The translations under genes were made by a program, and so were the position numbers. 64,000 bases of DNA from Archangium minus (GTDB lineage Bacteria > Myxococcota > Myxococcia > Myxococcales > Myxococcaceae): positions 6,572,001-6,636,000 of the forward strand of contig NZ_CP043494.1 of assembly GCF_044360475.1 (NCBI RefSeq), in the 5' to 3' direction. Every line of letters starts with the position of its first letter. The first letter of the stretch is position 1. Below the pieces are notes generated by a model, which had not been told where the DNA came from, searched no databases, and was given only the letters and a program-made list of their open reading frames with translations. Shown one piece after another: positions 16,865-24,733 of the stretch.

Positions 16865-17617
16865 TCAGACCCGCTCCAGCGCGAGCGGCTCGCGCTCCAC
16901 GGTGATGAACAGCTCCTCGAGCGTCGCCTTGCCGTGCTCGCCCGGCAGGGTCCTGGGGTCGCCTTCGAGCAGAATCTTCCCGTGCGAGACGATGAGCACG
17001 CGATCGCACACCTCCTCGACCTCGTACATGTTGTGCGAGGTCCACAGCACGCCACCGGTGCCCTGTGTGGCGAACTCGCGGATCCGAGCGCGGAGGTCGC
17101 GCGCCGTGGAGGGATCCAACGAGGCCGTCGGCTCATCGAGCAACAGGAGCCGCGGACGGTTGAGCATGGCCTTGGCCAGGGCCACCCGCGTCTGCTCTCC
17201 CGAGGAGAGCACGCCGCACTTCACGTCGCGGAACCGCTCGAGGTCGAACTGCGCAATCAGCTCTTCAATCCGCTTGGACAACTCCTTCACGCCGTAGATG
17301 AGCCCGAAGACGCGCAGGTTCTGCCGCACGGTGAGGTTTCCGGGCAGAGGCGCATAGACGGCGGCGAAGTTGGTGCGCTCGAGCGCCTGGGCCCGGCGCT
17401 TCGCGAGGTCCACCCCCTCAATGTGAATGGACCCGGAGCTTGGCTCGAGGACGCCGAGGACCATGTTGATGGTCGTGGTCTTCCCTGCCCCATTGGGCCC
17501 CAGGAGCCCGACGATCTCCTTGCGGCCCACGTCGAACGAGATGCCATCGACGGCGACGGTGGCCCCATATTGTTTGCGCAGACCCTGGACGGACAGGACC
17601 TTCGATATGCTCTCCAC
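16865..17617 (-). CDS. ABC transporter ATP-binding protein
   Basis: 250 residues. The GTG at 17617 is chosen because AAGGAG lies five bases ahead; a GTG at 17632 is the alternative. Complete nucleotide-binding domain: Walker A GPNGAGKT, signature LSSGEQ, Walker B LLLLDEPTASLD and switch His in TSHNM. The sequence resembles ABC-2-type export ATPases (DrrA/CcmA-like). Partner of the permease five bases downstream. Upstream DNA is shared with a divergent short gene at 17685. Confidence 0.9.
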   Translation of the reverse strand: MESISKVLSVQGLRKQYGATVAVDGISFDVGRKEIVGLLGPNGAGKTTTINMVLGVLEPSSGSIHIEGVDLAKRRAQALERTNFAAVYAPLPGNLTVRQNLRVFGLIYGVKELSKRIEELIAQFDLERFRDVKCGVLSSGEQTRVALAKAMLNRPRLLLLDEPTASLDPSTARDLRARIREFATQGTGGVLWTSHNMYEVEEVCDRVLIVSHGKILLEGDPRTLPGEHGKATLEELFITVEREPLALERV

Positions 17618-17684
17618 GACTGCTCCTTCCACGAGGCCCCTGTTCTGATGCCGCCGGCGGAGCGCGACAACCTTTTTTGCTCAC

Positions 17685-18113
17685 ATGTTCCAACGCGACC
17701 CGTGGAACGCCGAGCACATCCTGGCCCACGCGCATGCGGGCTACCGGCTGCTGCGTGGCAACAGCTTCGCCATGTCCAACTTCATGAACTACCTCAACCA
17801 GTTCGCGCCGAGGGACCCGCGCCGCGGACCGCTCATGGAGGAGATGCTGGAGGCCAACCCCTACCACCCGGACGTCCTCAAGCAGGCGATGGACTTCTTC
17901 ATCGAGGATGGGCAGCCCCGGCGCGCGCTGGAGCTGGCACTGCACTACAAGAAGCTGTGCACCGAGCCCATCCACCCCACCACGCTCTACTGCTTCCGGC
18001 AGAACCCGATGAGGGCCGCCGAGATCGAGTCCGGTGCATTCAAGCCGCTCGACGATGCACTCCGCTGCGTGGGGATCTGCGAGGAGGCCGTGCGCAAGTC
18101 CGAGCAGGGATGA
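17685..18113 (+). CDS. Short hypothetical protein, possibly a gene remnant
   Basis: 142 residues, helix-rich with a TPR-like rhythm (ANPYHPDVLKQAMDFFIEDGQPRRALELALHYKKL). Composition and GC-rich third positions look coding. No Shine-Dalgarno sequence precedes the ATG at 17685 (the upstream bases are T-rich), and the protein starts abruptly with a sequence typical of the middle of a domain. It may be the C-terminal piece of a larger lost protein. Family not recognised. Confidence 0.45.
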   Translation: MFQRDPWNAEHILAHAHAGYRLLRGNSFAMSNFMNYLNQFAPRDPRRGPLMEEMLEANPYHPDVLKQAMDFFIEDGQPRRALELALHYKKLCTEPIHPTTLYCFRQNPMRAAEIESGAFKPLDDALRCVGICEEAVRKSEQG

Positions 18114-18210
18114 CGGCGACCTGAATCTTTCCGGGCGGCCAGTCGAAGAAACGCCCAAGGGGCCCGAACGAACCAAGAACAGGAGCCCCCTCCGGGAGCG
18201 ATCTTCCGCT

Positions 18211-18233
18211 ACTTGTCCGACTGTCGGACAGGT
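18211..18233. promoter_or_regulatory. 23-bp near-perfect palindrome, operator-like
   Basis: Arms ACTTGTCCGAC and GTCGGACAGGT flank a single central T; ten of eleven positions pair. The one-base centre and lack of a following T-run argue against a terminator. Length and symmetry suit a TetR- or MarR-type regulator. It lies between the ends of the 17685 gene and the SDR gene, with no regulator gene next to it. Confidence 0.5.
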
Positions 18234-18282
18234 CCACGAAAAGTGCGGCCGGAGGGCAGCCAGGACTTTCTCATCTCCTGGC

Positions 18283-19032
18283 TCAGTCCACGATCGCTCC
18301 GGCGGAGATGTTGACCTCGGTAGAGGTCAGAGTGCGGGCCAGATCGGAAGCCACGAAGGCCGCGACGTTGCCCACGTCGGCGAGCCTCGCCGCACGCTTC
18401 AGCAGGGTCTTCTGCTCGATGTCTGCGACGATGTCCTTCCACCCGGGGACCGTGTCGGGGATGGTCTCGGCGATTCCGCCCGTCTTCAGTGTCACCACGC
18501 GGATGCCGTGGGCGCCGAGCTCGCAGGCCCACTGCCGACGAAGGCCCTCGAGGGCGTCGAGAGCGATCTTGAATCCCCCCAGGCCGGGCAGTGTCTGCGG
18601 CCCCGAACCACCGAATGTGAGGATGACACCCGAGCCGCGCGCAATCATGTGCGGAGCAGCCGCCCTCGTCGTCACGAACTGTGTCCGCGCCGCGTTCGTG
18701 ATCGGCTGCAGGAAGTCGTCGACCGAAAGCTTCATGAGCGGCTCCTGCACGTCGCCGTACCCGATGAGGTTGAACGAGATGTCGATGTGCCCGGCCTGCT
18801 CAACCACCGCATCAACGAACGCGCCGACGGCCTTCTCGTCGAGTGCGTCGACAATGGCAGTGTCCGCCTGTCCGCCACGAGAACGGATGTCGTCCGCGAT
18901 CGAATCGAGCTTCGCCTTCGTGCGACCCGCGAGGAAGACCCTCGCCCCCTCGCGAGCGAAGGCGCGGGCCACGGCACCACCAATCGAGCCGCCCCCGCCA
19001 TAGATGACGGCCACCTTGTTCTCCAGCAGCAT
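18283..19032 (-). CDS. SDR-family protein lacking the catalytic tyrosine
   Basis: 249 residues from the ATG at 19032. The Rossmann start VAVIYGGGGSIGGAVARAFAREG and the C-terminal pattern (LGAHGIRVVTLKTGGI) are those of short-chain dehydrogenases. The usual YxxxK active site reads LGGFK, so Tyr is replaced by Leu, and the NNAG motif reads NLIG. The fold and cofactor site seem kept while normal oxidoreductase chemistry looks lost or altered. An ORF extension to 19164 lacks a ribosome site and is not adopted. Neighbours give no pathway. Confidence 0.8.
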   Translation of the reverse strand: MLLENKVAVIYGGGGSIGGAVARAFAREGARVFLAGRTKAKLDSIADDIRSRGGQADTAIVDALDEKAVGAFVDAVVEQAGHIDISFNLIGYGDVQEPLMKLSVDDFLQPITNAARTQFVTTRAAAPHMIARGSGVILTFGGSGPQTLPGLGGFKIALDALEGLRRQWACELGAHGIRVVTLKTGGIAETIPDTVPGWKDIVADIEQKTLLKRAARLADVGNVAAFVASDLARTLTSTEVNISAGAIVD

Positions 19033-19166
19033 CCTCGGTCCTCTCTTTCCGTAACGCCTGGGGTGCCACTTCCCTTCGGGCTGAATGCGGTTCAGGAGTC
19101 GAGCAGGGCCCGGCGGAGCTCCGAGTCTATCGCGGGCCCCAACGCGAAGAGACGCCCCTCCCACCG

Positions 19167-21152
19167 CTATCCCTGCTGCAGCTCCGCCTTCAAGACCTCG
19201 ATGATGGCATCCAGCTCTCGTTGGATGACCTGCCCGATGGACTGGAGCCTGGTCGGCTCCCCCTCCTTCTCCGCCAGGAGCGTCTTGCCCTGCTTCAGCG
19301 CGGCCAGCAGCGCGTGGGCCTGCAGCAACTCCAGGGTCATCTTTCCCTTGTGGGCATGAAATGCGAACCGCTCCAGGTTGCCCGTATCGATCGCCTCCTG
19401 GAACTCATGCTTGTAGTTCTCACAGTTCTTGAGGGTGGTGGAGCACAGCTTGAGCATGGCCTTCCGATCCCCCGCGGTCAGCGACCGGAACTCCTCGAGG
19501 CTGAAACTCCGCGAAGGTGGGGCTGAGCCCAACTCCGCCTGCTCCTTCTCCCGCCCGGGGCGCTGCCCCGCGGAGGCGGGCACGGACCGGGAACCGTGCT
19601 CGGCGATCTTCGCGAAGAGCTCCTCCGGCTCGAAGGGCTTGCTGGCGAAGTCCGTGAAGCCCGCGTGCTCCAACTTGTCTTCCAGCCCGATCCGCGCGGA
19701 GGCGGACAAGGCGATGATGGGCAGCCGTCGGAACCTCTCCTCGGGAAGACTCCGGATCTTCCGGGTGGCGTCATACCCATCCAACACGGGCATCTGGAGA
19801 TCCATCAGCACCAGGTCGTAATGGTTCGCCGTGACCTTCTCCACGGCGGCCTGCCCATTCTCCACCACATCGAACTCAACACCCCAGCTCCGCAGGAAGC
19901 GCTCGATCACGAAGACGTTGACGTCGTTATCCTCTGCGACCAGGACCCTGACGCCCTGGATGGCCTGCGCATCCCGTGTCCTCGGGCGATGCGACTCCCT
20001 GGCTTCCTGACCGAGCTTCAAGCGCAGATTGAAGGAGAACGATGAACCCACCCCCGGCTCGCTCTCCACCGACATCTTGCTGCCATGCAGATCCAACAAC
20101 TTCCGGGTGATGGCGAGGCCCAGGCCGGTTCCTCCGTACTTCATGTTGATCTCATAGCTGGCCTGGGTGAACTCCTCGAAGATCGCGCCCAGACGGTCCT
20201 CGGCGATTCCAATGCCCGTATCGGTGACCCTGAACTCGAGGGAGGCCGCATCCGGGAACAACTCCAGGACCCGCAGCGCGACCGTGACGCTCCCGCGCTC
20301 GGTGAATTTGATGGCATTGCTCAACAGGTTCGTGAGGATCTGCCGGAGCTTGATCGGGTCGCCCACAAGGAGGATCGGCACCCGCTTGTCGACCTCGACC
20401 CGGACCCTCAAGCCCTTCTCCTCGGCCTTGATGCCGAGGCCATGGACGATGCTGTCGATCAACTGGCGGACCTCGAAGCTCCGCTCCTCCAGCGTCACCT
20501 TGCCCGCCTCGATCTTGCTGAAGTCGAGGACGTCGTTGAGCAGGCTCAGCAGATTCTCAGAGGAGAGCTTCAAGATGCGGACATACTCTTGTTGCTGGGG
20601 CGAGAGCTGGGCCTCCTGCAGGAGATTCGAGAGCCCGACGATGGCATTCATCGGAGTGCGAATCTCATGACTGATCATCGACAGGAAGTCCGCCTTCGCC
20701 TTCACGGCCTGTTCGGCCTTCTTCCTGGCCAGCAACAGCTCCTGCTCGTACTTCTTTCGGTCGGAGATGTTGAAGACGGTCGTCCGGTTTGAAAGAGGAT
20801 TGCCGGCGGCGTCTCTTCTCTGTGTGGTGTTGATCAGGATCGGGATCTTCTGACGATCCTTGTGAACCAGCTCGAAGTTGATCTCATTGAGGAAACCCTG
20901 CATTCGCAGCAGGGGCGCGTAATGCGTCTCATGGAAGATCTTGCTTCCAATGGTCAGGAGATCCTGGAAGCGCTTGCCGGAGAGGAGCTCCTCCCGCTGG
21001 TAACCCGTCCACGTCAGGAAGGTCCGGTTGACCTTGATGATGGTTCCGTCCGGCAGCGTGGAAATGTAGCCACAAGGCGCGTTCTCATAGAGATCCTCCG
21101 CGCTGTCCCCGAGCAGCGCCTCATGTATCTCCCTCTCTGGCTGACCTCTCAA
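19167..21152 (-). CDS. PAS hybrid histidine kinase with receiver and HPt domains, RsbQ partner
   Basis: 661 residues, TTG start at 21152. Domains in order: PAS (about 20-130) with YENAPCGYISTLPDGTIIKV and RFQDLLTIGSKIFHETHYAPLL, the PAS subtype found in RsbP-like proteins; HisKA with His162 in SHEIRTPMN; HATPase_c (NLLSNAIKF, DTGIGI, GTGLGL); receiver (about 425-545) with phospho-Asp in LVLMDLQMP; and a C-terminal HPt-like helix bundle with FHAHKGKMTLELL. A complete internal phosphorelay is therefore possible. The gene starts 14 bases after the RsbQ-like hydrolase gene. By analogy with RsbQ-RsbP, the hydrolase probably supplies or acts on a ligand sensed by the PAS domain. The output regulator is not in view. 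Confidence 0.85.
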   Translation of the reverse strand: MRGQPEREIHEALLGDSAEDLYENAPCGYISTLPDGTIIKVNRTFLTWTGYQREELLSGKRFQDLLTIGSKIFHETHYAPLLRMQGFLNEINFELVHKDRQKIPILINTTQRRDAAGNPLSNRTTVFNISDRKKYEQELLLARKKAEQAVKAKADFLSMISHEIRTPMNAIVGLSNLLQEAQLSPQQQEYVRILKLSSENLLSLLNDVLDFSKIEAGKVTLEERSFEVRQLIDSIVHGLGIKAEEKGLRVRVEVDKRVPILLVGDPIKLRQILTNLLSNAIKFTERGSVTVALRVLELFPDAASLEFRVTDTGIGIAEDRLGAIFEEFTQASYEINMKYGGTGLGLAITRKLLDLHGSKMSVESEPGVGSSFSFNLRLKLGQEARESHRPRTRDAQAIQGVRVLVAEDNDVNVFVIERFLRSWGVEFDVVENGQAAVEKVTANHYDLVLMDLQMPVLDGYDATRKIRSLPEERFRRLPIIALSASARIGLEDKLEHAGFTDFASKPFEPEELFAKIAEHGSRSVPASAGQRPGREKEQAELGSAPPSRSFSLEEFRSLTAGDRKAMLKLCSTTLKNCENYKHEFQEAIDTGNLERFAFHAHKGKMTLELLQAHALLAALKQGKTLLAEKEGEPTRLQSIGQVIQRELDAIIEVLKAELQQG

Positions 21153-21166
21153 GATTCAACCGCCAC

Positions 21167-21955
21167 TCACAAAAAGGTTTTCATTGCCGCGATGGTTTCT
21201 TCAGGCGCACTCAGGTTGGGGCAGTGCCCGGTGGCCTTCATCACCACCAATCGACTATTGGCCAGGGTCCGGTGCACGTATTCGCCTACGCACTCCGGAG
21301 CGATCACGTCCTGCGAGCACTGCAGGATCAGCGACGGAGTTTTCAGCTTCGGCAGGTCGGCCCGGTTGTCCGAGAGGAACGTCACGTGCGCGAAGTGCTT
21401 CGCGATCTCGGGATCGGTACGACAAAAGCTGTTGGTCAGCTCCGCCCCCAGCTCCGGGCGATCCGGATTGCCCATGATCACGGGCGCCATCGTGCTCGAC
21501 CAGCCCAGGTAGTTGCTGTCCAGGGACTCCAGCAACTCCTCGATGTCCCCCCGGGAGAAGCCGCCCACGTAATCGTCGTGATTGATGTAGCAGGGGGAGG
21601 GTCCGATCAGGACCAGCTTCTCGAACCGGTCCGGCTCCTCGAGCGCGGCCAACACCCCGATCATGGCGCTCACCGAGTGACCGACAAAAACGACATCTTT
21701 CACACCCAGCTCGCGGCAGATCTCCAGCACATCCTCCGCATAGCCCTTGAGCGAGCTGTACTTGGTGCGGTTGTAGGCGGAGATTTCCGACTGCCCGTTC
21801 CCGACGTGGTCGAAAAGGACGATTTGATAATCATCCTGGAAGGCCGGCGTGATGAGCCGCCACATGTTCTGATCGCACCCATACCCATGGGCGAAGAGCA
21901 TCGCCTTTTTACCGCGTCCCAGAACTTTTACATTATTCCGCTTGATGGCGTTCAT
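21167..21955 (-). CDS. RsbQ-like alpha/beta hydrolase
   Basis: 262 residues. From recalled family sequences this is a close relative of Bacillus RsbQ: MNAIKRNNVKVLGRGKKAML, FAHGYGCDQNMW, IVLFDHVGNGQSE, GPSPCYIN, NYLGWSSTMAPVIMGNPDRPELG and PSLILQCSQDVIAP. The triad is Ser94 (VGHSVSA), Asp216 (CSQDVIAP) and His244 (ATGHCPNLS). RsbQ is an esterase-like activator of the PAS phosphatase RsbP in energy-stress signalling; plant strigolactone and karrikin receptors share the fold. Here the partner downstream is a PAS histidine kinase instead of a phosphatase. A GTG two codons upstream (21961) is an alternative start. Confidence 0.9.
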   Translation of the reverse strand: MNAIKRNNVKVLGRGKKAMLFAHGYGCDQNMWRLITPAFQDDYQIVLFDHVGNGQSEISAYNRTKYSSLKGYAEDVLEICRELGVKDVVFVGHSVSAMIGVLAALEEPDRFEKLVLIGPSPCYINHDDYVGGFSRGDIEELLESLDSNYLGWSSTMAPVIMGNPDRPELGAELTNSFCRTDPEIAKHFAHVTFLSDNRADLPKLKTPSLILQCSQDVIAPECVGEYVHRTLANSRLVVMKATGHCPNLSAPEETIAAMKTFL

Positions 21956-21961
21956 GTTCAC

Positions 21962-22349
21962 AAAACCTGAATGAATTCAACGAGCTACGCCAGCGACCAA
22001 CCCACCATACCACTTCACGGCCGGGACGATGCGGGGCGCTCGCCTGGCCGCTCAAATATCTCCAGGGAGCTACACATAAGGGAACGTGCATTCTCCGGCT
22101 GCGGCCCGAATATTCGCCACAGACAATGCGGTGCCGTAGCCGCGTAGGGGTTCACACATAGTGCCCGCCCAGTAGCGACTTTCCGTGAGAGACAGAGCGG
22201 CTGAGTCGAGCTTTTGCGCCTTGAGTTCCACCGCGCGAGGTTCCTGCCAACGATCATTGACGGCAACGCGCCTCCGTGGATCTGAGGAAGCTCCAAAGAA
22301 GATCCAAGAGCGATAGACTCGCGCCCTCTACACGCACGACTCGAGACCC
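21962..22349. other. 388-bp intergenic region without recognised gene
   Basis: This stretch separates the divergent rsbQ-like and hutG genes and must hold both promoters. Its base composition is more mixed than that of the flanking genes. A 93-codon reverse-strand ORF (22015-22296) has no recognisable domain and no clear ribosome site. No tRNA, hairpin terminator or insertion-sequence end was recognised. Confidence 0.6.
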
Positions 22350-23147
22350 ATGGAGCCCTACCTCTTCAAGCCGGGACGCATTCCGTTGCTCGTCAGCATG
22401 CCGCATGTGGGGACCTTGCTCCCGGACGGCCTGCACGAGCGGCTCACCGACGAGGCCCAGAGCCTTCCGGACACCGACTGGCACCTACCGCTCCTCTACA
22501 ACTTCCTCGAGGAGGTGGGCGCCAGCGTGCTGGTGGCTCGCTACTCGCGCTACACCATCGACCTCAACCGTCCGCCGGATGACACGCCGCTCTACGCCAC
22601 CGCGACGACCGGCCTCTTCCCCGAGACGCTCTTCGACGGGCGCCCGCTCTACCGTCACGGCCGTGCTCCCGAGCCCGCCGAGCGCAAGGCGCGCTTCGAG
22701 ACCTACTGGCGCCCCTACCACGAGCGCCTCGAACAGACGCTGGCCGGCTTCCACGCGCAGCATGGAATCGCGGTGCTGCTCGATGCGCACTCCATCTGCT
22801 CCGTTGTCCCGAGGCTGTTCGAGGGGCGGTTGCCGGACCTCAACATCGGCACCGCGGATGGGCGGAGCCTCGCGCCGGAAGTCACCGAGCGGCTGGTGGC
22901 CACCTGCGCCTCGAGCAACTACTCGCACGTCCTCAACGGGCGCTTCAAGGGCGGCTACATCACCCGCTATTACGGGCGGCCCACCACCGGCTACCACGCC
23001 GTGCAGCTCGAGATGGCCCAGTGCAACTACATGGACGAGGACGCGCCCTTCACCTTCCGCGAGGATCGTGCGGAGGCCCTCCGGCCCACGCTCCGGCGCT
23101 TCGTCGAGGTGCTGGCCGACTTCGCCCGCTCCGGCGGCCTCTCCTGA
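22350..23147 (+). CDS. hutG: N-formylglutamate deformylase
   Basis: 265 residues. Matches N-formylglutamate amidohydrolases: PLLVSMPHVGTLLPDGL near the N-terminus, DTDWHLPLLYNFLEEVGA, SRYTIDLNRPPDD, a metal-binding LLDAHSICS and a C-terminal GRPTTGYHAVQLEMAQCNYMDE. The enzyme hydrolyses N-formyl-L-glutamate to glutamate and formate, the last step of the five-step histidine degradation route. The hutF gene follows after 15 bases and supplies its substrate. The other hut genes are not in this window. Confidence 0.92.
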   Translation: MEPYLFKPGRIPLLVSMPHVGTLLPDGLHERLTDEAQSLPDTDWHLPLLYNFLEEVGASVLVARYSRYTIDLNRPPDDTPLYATATTGLFPETLFDGRPLYRHGRAPEPAERKARFETYWRPYHERLEQTLAGFHAQHGIAVLLDAHSICSVVPRLFEGRLPDLNIGTADGRSLAPEVTERLVATCASSNYSHVLNGRFKGGYITRYYGRPTTGYHAVQLEMAQCNYMDEDAPFTFREDRAEALRPTLRRFVEVLADFARSGGLS

Positions 23148-23162
23148 GCACGAGGACCCTCC

Positions 23163-24548
23163 ATGAGTCGTGAGATGAGCCTGTTCTGCCGCTCCGTGCT
23201 GCTGACGGACGGCTGGGCGGAGAATGTCCTGCTCCGGTTCGATGACCGGGGCTTCATTGTCGCAGTCGAGCGCGGGGCGAAGCCCGAGGGTGCACAGGCC
23301 TCGGGGCCGGTGGTGCCGGGGATGCCCAACCTGCACTCCCATGCCTTCCAGCGCGCGATGGCTGGGCTCGCCGAGCGAGCCGGCCGCACCGAGGACGACT
23401 TCTGGACGTGGCGGGACACGATGTACCGCTTCCTCGCCCGCTTCACCCCGGAGGGCCTGCAGGCGGTGGCCGCGCTCCTGTACCTGGAGATGCTGAAGGC
23501 CGGCTACACCTCCGTCGCCGAGTTCCACTACCTCCACCATGACCGGGCAGGGACACCGTATGCCGACCGAGCGGAGAACTCGCTCCGCATCGTGGCCGCC
23601 GCGCGCGAGACAGGCATCCGGCTGACGCACCTGCCCACGCTCTATGCCCACGGTGGCTTCGGCGGACGCGCTCCCACCGAGGGACAGAAGCGCTTCCTCC
23701 ACACGGTGGAGGGGTTGCTCGGAGTTGTGGAGTCCGTGCGACAGGTGACGGCAGCGGAGCCCGCGGTGAGCGTGGGCCTGGCGCTGCACTCGTTGCGCGC
23801 GGTGACGCCCGAGGAGCTGCGCGAGGCCCTCGCCGGCATGAGCGCGCTGGACGCGCGGGCGCCGATCCACATCCACATCGCCGAGCAGGTGAAGGAGGTA
23901 GAGGACTGCCTGGCCTGGAGTGGTGAGCGCCCCGTGCAGTGGTTGCTGAATCACGTGCCGGTGGATGCGCGATGGTGCCTGGTGCACGCCACGCACCTCA
24001 CGTCCGAGGAAGTGACCCGGCTGGCCGCCAGTGGCGCCGTGGCTGGCCTGTGCCCGACGACGGAGGCCAACCTGGGAGATGGCCTCTTCCCTGCCGTGGA
24101 CTACCTGCGCCAGGAGGGCGTGTTCGGCGTCGGCTCGGACAGCCACATCAGCGTCAGCGCGCCGGAGGAGCTGCGCCTCTTGGAGTACGGCCAGCGGCTG
24201 GTGGCCCGGCGCCGCAATGTGCTGCGTGTGGGCTCGGAGGACTCGGTGGGCGCGGGCCTCTACCGTGCCGCGGTGGCTGGAGGAGCCCGAGCGCTGGGGC
24301 TGTCCGCTCCCGGGCTGGAGGTGGGCGCCCCGGCCGATCTCGTCGTCCTCGATGCGGAGCACCCCAAGCTCTACGGGCGCACGCGGGATGCGCTGCTCGA
24401 CTCCTACCTCTTCGCCAGTGGGAGCGACTGCGTCCGCGACGTCATGGTGGCCGGGCGCTTCGTGGTACGCGAGCGGCACCATGAAGCGGAGGACGCCCTG
24501 CTGGCACGTTACCGGCGCGAGCTGGACCGACTGCTCGCGGAGGCCTGA
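23163..24548 (+). CDS. hutF: Formimidoylglutamate deiminase
   Basis: 461 residues, amidohydrolase-superfamily TIM barrel of the HutF type. Metal-site motifs: VPGMPNLHSHAFQRAMAGLAE (HxH), HIHIAEQ, CLVHATHL and GVGSDSHIS. The protein deiminates N-formimino-L-glutamate to N-formylglutamate and ammonia. Together with hutG immediately upstream it gives the deiminase branch of histidine catabolism, which avoids tetrahydrofolate. Length is normal for the family. The gene pair is clearly an operon. Confidence 0.93.
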   Translation: MSREMSLFCRSVLLTDGWAENVLLRFDDRGFIVAVERGAKPEGAQASGPVVPGMPNLHSHAFQRAMAGLAERAGRTEDDFWTWRDTMYRFLARFTPEGLQAVAALLYLEMLKAGYTSVAEFHYLHHDRAGTPYADRAENSLRIVAAARETGIRLTHLPTLYAHGGFGGRAPTEGQKRFLHTVEGLLGVVESVRQVTAAEPAVSVGLALHSLRAVTPEELREALAGMSALDARAPIHIHIAEQVKEVEDCLAWSGERPVQWLLNHVPVDARWCLVHATHLTSEEVTRLAASGAVAGLCPTTEANLGDGLFPAVDYLRQEGVFGVGSDSHISVSAPEELRLLEYGQRLVARRRNVLRVGSEDSVGAGLYRAAVAGGARALGLSAPGLEVGAPADLVVLDAEHPKLYGRTRDALLDSYLFASGSDCVRDVMVAGRFVVRERHHEAEDALLARYRRELDRLLAEA

Positions 24549-24733
24549 GCTGGAAGGCTACTTCGCCTCGGGTTCCTGACGGCCATCGCGGAGGCGCTGG
24601 CCAGCACAGGTGCGAAGCTCACGAAAGACACGTGTCGCTGGTGATGAAAGGTAGGACGACGTGAGCCAAGTTGCGGGGATGAAGCCGCCTATGGGATAGG
24701 AACTGGCTCTTTGAGTTCAAACGGAGTGAAGTA

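Noticed and set aside
22015..22296. 93-codon reverse ORF between rsbQ-like and hutG genes
   Set aside because: No ribosome site, no recognisable domain and mixed codon use; treated as intergenic.
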